Source: Undibacterium sp.
GTDB lineage: Bacteria; Pseudomonadota; Gammaproteobacteria; Burkholderiales; Burkholderiaceae_D
Length of the DNA: 10,972 nucleotides
Reading direction: 5' to 3'
Assembly: GCA_019752975.1 (NCBI GenBank)
Contig: JAIELM010000313.1
Location: 1-10,972 of the forward strand
A model generated the notes under the pieces. It saw only the letters and a list, made by a program, of their open reading frames with translations, had not been told where the DNA came from and searched no databases. Of this stretch, positions 6,448 to 10,972 are shown in pieces. Both the position numbers and the translations under genes were made by a program. Position 1 is the first letter of the stretch. Each line of letters starts with the position of its first letter.

Positions 6448-6687
6448 GCACAGCCACGAGCGACATAGGAGCGCTGTGCCGTAACCCTGATCTGTTTTTA
6501 ATTTGCTGTGGATTTGTGCTGGCGGAACGCTAGCACAGTGACTGTGGTTTTAAGCATAGCGACGATGGTTTTTTATCGTGGCTATGCGCTTCTTCTCTTC
6601 AACTGACTAACGGCGTAGCGCGGGTGTGTAGCGCCTTGGCGCGTAACCTCTACACCTGACTAAATCCCTTGCGCATCAAAGCGCACA
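6448..6687. repeat. Array of different hairpins
   Basis: Several unrelated stem-loops follow one another: GCACAGC/GCTGTGC (6448-6454 with 6473-6479); TGTGCT...AGCACA with inner GCG/CGC (6515-6537); GCATAGC-G-ACGAT with ATCGT-G-GCTATGC (6554-6587, 12 pairs and one mismatch); GTGTAG/CTACAC enclosing GCGCC-TT-GGCGC (6626-6655); TGCGC/GCGCA (6670-6685). None is followed by a proper T-run, so they are not obvious terminators. Their sequences differ, so this is not a simple REP array. Confidence 0.55.
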
Positions 6688-6720
6688 TGCTTAGCTTGGC
6701 AGACCTGAAGGGGCGCAAGA

Positions 6721-6806
6721 CATAACGCCCAGTATACGAAGTCGGTGCATCAAGCGTGAGCGTAGCGGTAAGCGACTGCGCCGATTTTGTATACTGCCGC
6801 GTTATG
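6721..6806. repeat. 86-bp imperfect palindrome, attC-like
   Basis: CATAACGC (6721-6728) pairs with GCGTTATG (6799-6806) and CAGTATAC (6730-6737) pairs with GTATACTG (6789-6796). The stem continues through GAAG/TTTT with wobble pairs, TCGG/CCGA and TGCA/TGCG, for about 28 pairs in all, with a 27-base loop. The arms differ by one extra base (C at 6729 against CC at 6797-6798). Outer AAC...GTT boxes, inner boxes, an unpaired base and a terminal loop recall integron attC sites, but the outer boxes match RYYYAAC/GTTRRRY only with one mismatch and the usual unpaired central spacer is nearly absent. It may instead be a MITE-like palindrome. Confidence 0.45.
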
Positions 6807-6807
6807 T

Positions 6808-6832
6808 TAAATCGCAGCTCCACCGCGATTTA
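6808..6832. repeat. Perfect 8-bp hairpin next to the attC-like palindrome
   Basis: TAAATCGC (6808-6815) and GCGATTTA (6825-6832) are exact reverse complements around a 9-base loop. It begins 2 bp after the large palindrome. The function is unknown. Confidence 0.5.
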
Positions 6833-6863
6833 CCCCGTAAGGGCTGTGCCTTTGACTTGGCTC

Positions 6864-6938
6864 TTGCGTTGACCTTTTCTGACTACTGGCAACGCGCAGC
6901 GGCAAACGAGGCACGAGTGCGCTTTGTGCTTCCCGTTT
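6864..6938. repeat. Direct repeat, right copy, with an adjoining hairpin
   Basis: TTGCGTTGACCTT (6864-6876) and CTGACTACTGGC (6879-6890) repeat the blocks at 6408-6444. A hairpin follows: AAACG...GCAC (6904-6914) with GTGC...CGTTT (6926-6938). Confidence 0.5.
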
Positions 6939-7133
6939 AGGTTCTTTGCTCATCGAAGCCGCGATGTTTCAGGCGTAAACGAAATAGCCTGGCGCAGTGC
7001 TTGCCCCGTGTGCCTAGCTCATCCCTTATGCACGGCTAGAAAGGACTGTGACAGGCGGCGGGGTGAGCTTGGTTTTAGATGTAAATGTGTGCAAATGTCT
7101 AAACTGACCTTCGCTCTCATTTCATTGCATCTT

Positions 7134-7152
7134 ACCGTGCTGACACGGTTTT
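7134..7152 (+). terminator. Small GC-rich hairpin with T4, possible weak terminator
   Basis: ACCGTG-CTGA-CACGGT followed by TTTT on the plus strand (the last T of the stem counts in the run). The stem is perfect but only 6 bp. It lies 18 bp beyond the stop of the immunity gene on the other strand, where the hairpin could also protect that transcript's 3' end. It is weak evidence for termination in either direction. Confidence 0.4.
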
Positions 7153-7169
7153 CCCAACATTATTTCTCG

Positions 7170-7673
7170 TTAATGTCTTTCTTTGATATCTGAGGTAATT
7201 TCCAACCAATCACTAACCGATTTAAGAACACCAGAATTAGTATTTAATTCAACTCCAATCTGAAATTTACTCCACCTCGATGAATCCTTTTCATTAGCAC
7301 ATTGCTTTAAACCAGTAAATAATTCGCGTATTTCAAACCACTGAGATTCGTATGTAGTATCACTTTGTATGAGTAATGCTTTCGTCCTCCCAATGATGTC
7401 TGAGGATTTGCTTGACGAGAAATATAACTCGGAATTATCGCCGCAATGAACGGAATTATTTACTACATCCTTGACGACCACAAAAACCTTCCTTGGAGCC
7501 AAGCCCGCAGTTGGCTTTTCAAGTTCCCATAAATTTATCTCTACAGATTTTGGTGTGGTGATCACAAGTCGATATTGCTGCTTATTTGCATTCACTTCTA
7601 TTGAAATTGACGCATTGCTCGCACAGCTCGACAACATAGCAATTACTCCTATCATCCAATTTAAAATTCTCAT
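7170..7673 (-). CDS. Predicted lipoprotein, probable immunity protein for the Rhs toxin tip
   Basis: A 167-residue protein starting with a lipoprotein signal: positive Arg2, a hydrophobic stretch (about 4-14) and a lipobox LSSC with Cys17 as lipidation site. The mature part should sit in the periplasm, anchored to a membrane. It is predicted rich in beta strands (SIEVNANKQQYRLVIT and similar) and contains Cys77 and Cys123, which might form a disulphide. I recognise no named family. The ATG overlaps the toxin stop as ATGA, and GGAG lies 6 nt upstream, so translation is coupled. A small gene directly after an Rhs tip is normally its immunity gene. A periplasmic lipoprotein would fit a toxin acting on the cell wall. 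The function is inferred from position and export signal. The region is visibly AT-richer than the recombinase genes. Confidence 0.72.
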   Translation of the reverse strand: MRILNWMIGVIAMLSSCASNASISIEVNANKQQYRLVITTPKSVEINLWELEKPTAGLAPRKVFVVVKDVVNNSVHCGDNSELYFSSSKSSDIIGRTKALLIQSDTTYESQWFEIRELFTGLKQCANEKDSSRWSKFQIGVELNTNSGVLKSVSDWLEITSDIKERH

Positions 7674-8584
7674 TTCATTCTCCAGTACTCTATGGTTGTT
7701 CCAGGCTCAGGCCATCCATCAGCAACTGGTACCGTTGTTGTTTTTGACGGCCCATGAGGCGTCGTATAAATTACCGTACCTGCTGCCATAGTCACTTTAC
7801 CTGGCTCGGTTAAAATAGCTGAATGCACTACCTTGCCATCACTATCTCTATAAACCACTAAACTTCCGATTTCTGGACTAGTACTTTTTACGAGAGAATT
7901 TGTATGATCAAGCCAATCATGCAAATCATCATTATTAATCCAGTATGAGCTCTCACCAACCGAATATCCATGACAGTCATAATCCCAAGCCATATTTTTA
8001 CTAAGGTTCTTGTAAGCCATCATTTTAGAGCCATCTATCATTTGCAATTGTCCTGGTTGCAAATCAGCCGGTCCTGCCCGTGATGGATCCACACTTACTA
8101 GACCTCCGATCCCCTTAAACACAGGCTTACCATCAGGCCCTTTTGCCAAAACATCGATTTTCTCATTTTCCAACGCAGTCGATGCCGTTTGTGCGTTATT
8201 AGTATTCGCTACGTTAGCAATACTATTTGGCTTGACTCCTGAAGTGTTTGATTTTTCGGTACTTTGATTTTGATTTTGCTCGTTACTATTGGAACCCTCT
8301 CCCCACAAATTCACGCGATTGATCGAACCATCCTCACCAACTTGGCAACCAACACGCGTCGCACAATTCCATTGTGCGGCACTGTCCCCCATCGCCACGA
8401 ACCCAGTCGGATCAGTCAAATTCGTCGGATTATTCCTTACAGTGCTCCCACTGCGTTTTATCGTACAGCAAGGCCGAAGCGTTAGATGCCATGCGGCTTT
8501 ACACGCATCACGTCGGGTGCAATATCCATTTAAAAGAGCGAGACCCCCTAATGCAGGTTTTAGGGCGCAGTGTAGCATTGTCAT
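7670..8584 (-). CDS. Orphan Rhs C-terminal toxin tip, papain-like (NlpC/P60- or CHAP-type) candidate
   Basis: The genuine Rhs frame begins near residue 50 of the 304-residue open frame (about 8434) with NNPTNLTDPTGF, the conserved end of the Rhs core. The first 49 residues lie over repeat R1 and are probably a chance extension, so the gene lacks the long core and has no sure start. After the core comes a linker rich in Ser, Asn, Gln and Thr (about 96-140), then a domain of about 110 residues with Cys204 in WDYDCHGYSVG, GSLVVYRDSDG (240-250), His254 in VVHSAIL and a further His277. The Cys followed by a GDLVVY-like strand and a His strand recalls papain-like peptidoglycan amidases or peptidases. 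I infer a cell-wall hydrolase, with moderate certainty. Displaced tips like this are known in Rhs loci as silent toxin reserves that recombine onto a full-length core gene. Confidence 0.7.
   Translation of the reverse strand: MTMLHCALKPALGGLALLNGYCTRRDACKAAWHLTLRPCCTIKRSGSTVRNNPTNLTDPTGFVAMGDSAAQWNCATRVGCQVGEDGSINRVNLWGEGSNSNEQNQNQSTEKSNTSGVKPNSIANVANTNNAQTASTALENEKIDVLAKGPDGKPVFKGIGGLVSVDPSRAGPADLQPGQLQMIDGSKMMAYKNLSKNMAWDYDCHGYSVGESSYWINNDDLHDWLDHTNSLVKSTSPEIGSLVVYRDSDGKVVHSAILTEPGKVTMAAGTVIYTTPHGPSKTTTVPVADGWPEPGTTIEYWRMK
8488..8565. repeat. Repeat R1, right copy, next to the second truncated Rhs
   Basis: GCCATGCGGCTT (8488-8499), the block TTTAAAAGAGCGAGA (8529-8543) and the hairpin CCCTAA/TTAGGG (8546-8551 with 8560-8565) repeat the order seen at 117-197. 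The sequence between blocks has diverged. It covers the start of the open frame that precedes the Rhs core residues. Confidence 0.65.
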
Positions 8585-8624
8585 CCTTTTTTGGATAGCA
8601 CAGGTTATGCGTGCGCATGGCCTA

Positions 8625-8653
8625 TTTTAAGGTCGCCATTGGTGACTTTAAAG
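8625..8653. repeat. Imperfect inverted repeat downstream of the second recombinase
   Basis: TTTTAAGGTC and GACTTTAAAG match at 8 of 10 positions around a 9-base centre, 52 bp past the recombinase stop. It may correspond to the better inverted repeat at 324-351, but the centres differ. A recombination-site role is speculative. Confidence 0.25.
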
Positions 8654-8674
8654 TGGATTGGTACAGCGCAAGAA

Positions 8675-8689
8675 TGGCGCGTAGCGCCA
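8675..8689. repeat. GCGTAGC hairpin downstream of the second recombinase
   Basis: TGGCGC-GTA-GCGCCA is a perfect 6-bp stem with a 3-base loop, 15 bp past the recombinase stop. It is the counterpart of 537-551. Conservation of the hairpin while surrounding non-coding DNA differs suggests it belongs to the module. Confidence 0.55.
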
Positions 8690-8704
8690 TGGTGTTTGGA
8701 TTTT

Positions 8705-9799
8705 TTAGTCGTCTTGCTCGTCGTTGCTGTCGTGCTCTGCTTCTTGCAGCAAGAGGTTCAGCAAAGCGGTGCTGGCGCTCTTTTGGCTACCATGCTCACT
8801 AGTGTGTGAATGAGGTTCTGCCGCAATCACCCGCCCCGGATGGGTGGCGTTGTGAATGTCTTTGAGTTTGCGGATATTGACATGCGTATAAAGTTGGGTG
8901 GTGGCGATGCTGACGTGGCCTAACATGGCTTGAATAAAGCGAATATCAGCACCGTTCTCTAGCATCATGGTGGCCATGCTGTGTCGGAACAAGTGACACG
9001 AGCCGGTCTTGTTAATGTCGGCTTTCTCTATGTAATCACGCACTAAACCGCTTAAGCGTCCCGTGGTGAGCATGTCTCCGCTTTGGGTGAGAAATAAGGT
9101 TTCTCCACTGGCCGATGTGGCTAAATCACCGCGCACATCATCACGGTATTTGGCTATCCATTGTAAGGCGCGTTCACCTATGGGAATGAGGCGGTCTTTA
9201 TTGCCTTTGCCTTGCCGTATCATGACCGAACCGCGCTCATAATCTAGACTAAAGACACTTAAATGGAGTAACTCTGAACGACGCATGCCCGTGCTGTAGA
9301 GCGTTTCTAACATGGCTTTGTCGCGCACGCCTAGCCCTGTCCCCAGGTCGGGTAAGGCGAGGATAGTTTCGATTTCTTTGATACTTAAAATATGCTTGGG
9401 TAAGCGTTGTCCCATACGGGGCATATCTAAGTCACTGGCGGGGTTGTAGAGGACATGGTTTTGTTTAGCTAACCAAGTAAAGTAACTGCTAATCGAGGTG
9501 ACACGACTGCGCTGGGTAGACACGCTTAAGGGGTGTTTATCGCTTTTGCGATAAAGGAATAAGTAGCGTTGGTAACGCTCTAGTATGGGGCGGGTAATCT
9601 CTTGTGGTCTGGCCAGTCCACGCTCATCGCACCAAGTGATGAAGTAACGCAGATTGTCTTCATCACGACTGACCGTTTGCGGACGAAACTGGCGCTCTTC
9701 CCGCCACTGCAGATAAGCGCGCATGTGGTTGTATAGGCTATTGGGATCGCGTACATCGCCTATGTGGGGTTTAGGTGAAATGAGGGTGCGGTGTGCCAT
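8705..9799 (-). CDS. XerC/D-like tyrosine recombinase (module copy 2)
   Basis: A 364-residue paralogue of the recombinase at 574-1650, collinear with it without gaps over about 325 residues. All catalytic residues sit at identical positions: Arg173 (STGMRRSEL), Lys198 (GKGNKDRLIPIG), His269 and Arg272 (HLFRHS), His295 (LGHVS) and Tyr304 (TQLYTHV). Differences gather in the N-terminal DNA-binding domain (about 85-110), around 225-265 and in the unrelated acidic tail, where a change in site preference would be expected. The ATG is 6 nt after the primase stop, with AAGG at the end of the upstream gene as ribosome binding site. The gene appears intact and functional. It is the recombinase of a second, diverged copy of the same element type rather than a recent duplication. 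Confidence 0.92.
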   Translation of the reverse strand: MAHRTLISPKPHIGDVRDPNSLYNHMRAYLQWREERQFRPQTVSRDEDNLRYFITWCDERGLARPQEITRPILERYQRYLFLYRKSDKHPLSVSTQRSRVTSISSYFTWLAKQNHVLYNPASDLDMPRMGQRLPKHILSIKEIETILALPDLGTGLGVRDKAMLETLYSTGMRRSELLHLSVFSLDYERGSVMIRQGKGNKDRLIPIGERALQWIAKYRDDVRGDLATSASGETLFLTQSGDMLTTGRLSGLVRDYIEKADINKTGSCHLFRHSMATMMLENGADIRFIQAMLGHVSIATTQLYTHVNIRKLKDIHNATHPGRVIAAEPHSHTSEHGSQKSASTALLNLLLQEAEHDSNDEQDD

Positions 9800-9805
9800 G
9801 GTCGA

Positions 9806-10972
9806 TTACCTTGGGTCGTTAGCTGCTTCTTGCAAGGCGCAAATGGCAACGTGTGCGCCATACTCAACGCCGTTAGATGGTCTTGGCTTACGACGGTCAA
9901 CGGTGGGCATGTTGACTGCCCGTTCTGAGACCCCTGTAATGTGCGTTTTGAGATTGTTTTCTGTAAAAACGTCGAAAGCTTTGCTCGTATTGGTTTGTAA
10001 GGCGATTTGTTCATCCCGACTACCCGCCGACTGCCCACCGACCACGCCCCGACCAGATCCCGACCACTCACCATTTACCCCCGACCGTTGTTCGTCATAG
10101 CGTAAGGCTGTGGTGGATTGGCTGTCTTTTACTGGCAATATCGCCATGTCTTTTAAGCCCATTAGAAAGCGGCCACCCGCATCGCCTTCACCTTCATACC
10201 TCAATTCGTATTCCAAACCTTGACCACGGGCGACTCGGTGCGCCAAGAGGTATTCCAGTTCAGTCAAGCGTGCAAGATGTACTTTTAATTGGGTATCGCC
10301 CCAACCTGTTACATCGCGCACTTGCCGGCGACTAAAACGGAAATCGACTTGCTGTATGGCTTGCTGTTCACGCTCACTTTTAACCCAGGCATACAAGGCA
10401 GTTAAGAGCTTTCTAGTCTGTGGTGGAAGTTCATCTAAAGTGCGCCCTAAGACTTCATGCGCGAGCCAGTTGGCAATCGTGATGTCTTGCGGTATCACTT
10501 CGATGTAACGCACACTTTGCCCTCGGTGCTGTACGGTGTGAATCTCGCGTTGATATTGATGCAGGAAGGTGATGGCGCGAATTAAACTCAGATACTTCAT
10601 GTGATCGCGCCGTGTTCTGGTTTTATCGTCTAAAAAAGTCAGTTGATCAGCATAGGGATTGACCACTTTCAAGGGCTGTAGCAGTCTTTGCGCATTGCGA
10701 TGTAGCTTGAGAATGGCATCACGTCCTTCGTCTTGTAATAAACCTTGTAGCGTCTGCCTTTGTCTTTGTAGGACGTGAATTGCTTTGGTCTGTTCTCGGC
10801 TCTCATTGACCGTGAGAAGCATGCAGCGATTGAGTAATTCTTCGTCGATGTCGATGGCTGTCGTGGTTAAAAATAACATCACGGGACCTTCAACTTTGTA
10901 TTCATGCGTAGTCAATAAGCCCGTGGTCGCGTCCTTGCCGGTACTGGCCATACTCACTTGGCCGTCACTCTG
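9806..10972 (-). CDS. Primase-ATPase, module copy 2, C-terminal part only (runs off the right edge)
   Basis: The frame is open to the last base of the window, so this is the C-terminal 388 residues of a longer protein, not a gene starting at an internal GTG. It matches residues from about 680 of the 1068-residue primase at 1656-4862. The ATPase part after Walker B (VMLFLTTTAIDIDEELLNRC onward) is almost identical between copies. From the winged-helix segment (RRQVRDVTGWG) on, the two diverge strongly, then share the tail HITGVSE, VDRRKP and EAANDPR. The low-complexity segment again coincides with an 11-bp repeat array (10017-10087). The zinc finger, Toprim and Walker A parts must lie beyond the window if the gene is complete. 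Confidence 0.88.
   Translation of the reverse strand, partial: QSDGQVSMASTGKDATTGLLTTHEYKVEGPVMLFLTTTAIDIDEELLNRCMLLTVNESREQTKAIHVLQRQRQTLQGLLQDEGRDAILKLHRNAQRLLQPLKVVNPYADQLTFLDDKTRTRRDHMKYLSLIRAITFLHQYQREIHTVQHRGQSVRYIEVIPQDITIANWLAHEVLGRTLDELPPQTRKLLTALYAWVKSEREQQAIQQVDFRFSRRQVRDVTGWGDTQLKVHLARLTELEYLLAHRVARGQGLEYELRYEGEGDAGGRFLMGLKDMAILPVKDSQSTTALRYDEQRSGVNGEWSGSGRGVVGGQSAGSRDEQIALQTNTSKAFDVFTENNLKTHITGVSERAVNMPTVDRRKPRPSNGVEYGAHVAICALQEAANDPR
10017..10087. repeat. 11-bp iteron-like array inside primase copy 2
   Basis: GAC cores begin at 10018, 10029, 10040, 10051 and 10062, five in a row exactly 11 bp apart, with a last unit at 10083. The unit is roughly CCGACCAnnnC, unlike ACCCCGAATTG of copy 1; the shared core read on the minus strand is TCGG. 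It lies at the same place in the gene as the array at 1864-1938. Confidence 0.68.

Larger units (their letters stand above)
6073..7169. other. Long stretch without a convincing gene, rich in hairpins
   Basis: About 1.1 kb between the toxin gene and the immunity gene. It contains the intrinsic terminator (6196-6246), an AT-rich section with no clear signals (6250-6410), then an array of at least seven different hairpins to 6938, including the 86-bp palindrome at 6721-6806. Open frames here are short and lack family motifs. The motif CTGACTA occurs four times (6433, 6603, 6656, 6879) and variants of GCGTAGCG several times. Confidence 0.6.

Noticed and set aside
6420..6960. CRISPR array
   Set aside because: The repeated motifs are short, irregularly spaced and unequal, and no cas genes are present.
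6924..7193. Plus-strand open frame of 89 codons
   Set aside because: It runs across a hairpin and the convergent terminator-like stem, has no recognisable domain, and overlaps the 3' end of the immunity gene.
8264..8809. Several plus-strand open frames of 63-113 codons
   Set aside because: They are antisense to the Rhs tip, repeat R1 and the second recombinase, with no motifs of their own.

Overview
This window looks like an accessory (genomic-island) region of a proteobacterium. A gammaproteobacterium is my best guess, from the Rhs core motifs, the consensus sigma70 promoters, the PIN toxin-antitoxin pair and the moderate GC content. The sequence does not fix a genus. No core housekeeping gene is present.

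Layout on the + strand. (1) 1-573: the end of an Rhs core fragment on the minus strand, then about 470 bases of non-coding DNA with dispersed repeats and hairpins. (2) 574-4862, minus strand: a two-gene module, transcribed as a large CHC2/Toprim primase fused to a P-loop ATPase (1068 aa) and then a XerC/D-like tyrosine recombinase (358 aa), 5 nt apart. (3) 4863-5040: a compact divergent promoter region with overlapping sigma70 promoters and an inverted-repeat operator. (4) 5041-6246, plus strand: an XRE regulator, a small antitoxin, a PIN-domain toxin and a strong intrinsic terminator. (5) 6247-7169: no convincing gene, but a dense series of different hairpins, including an 86-bp imperfect palindrome that resembles an integron attC site. 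(6) 7170-8584, minus strand: an orphan Rhs C-terminal toxin tip with a papain-like Cys/His signature, overlapping by ATGA a lipoprotein gene that is its likely immunity gene. (7) 8705-10972, minus strand: a second copy of the recombinase (364 aa) and the C-terminal part of a second primase-ATPase, which runs off the right edge.

How the parts may work together. The primase-ATPase plus tyrosine recombinase looks like the replication and recombination core of a compact mobile element, present twice in the same orientation. Each copy lies just upstream (in its own reading direction) of a related repeat joined to a truncated Rhs gene, but the two Rhs genes are cut at different places. Each primase gene carries near its 3' end an array of short repeats spaced 11 bp apart. 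The array's position and period are kept between copies while the repeat unit differs, as expected for iterons of an origin or a recognition site with changing specificity. The XRE regulator is placed to repress the primase-recombinase operon and its own operon. The toxin-antitoxin pair could stabilise the region, and the Rhs tip with its immunity gene may be cargo. These mobility and replication roles are inference from gene content and layout, not demonstrated by the sequence.
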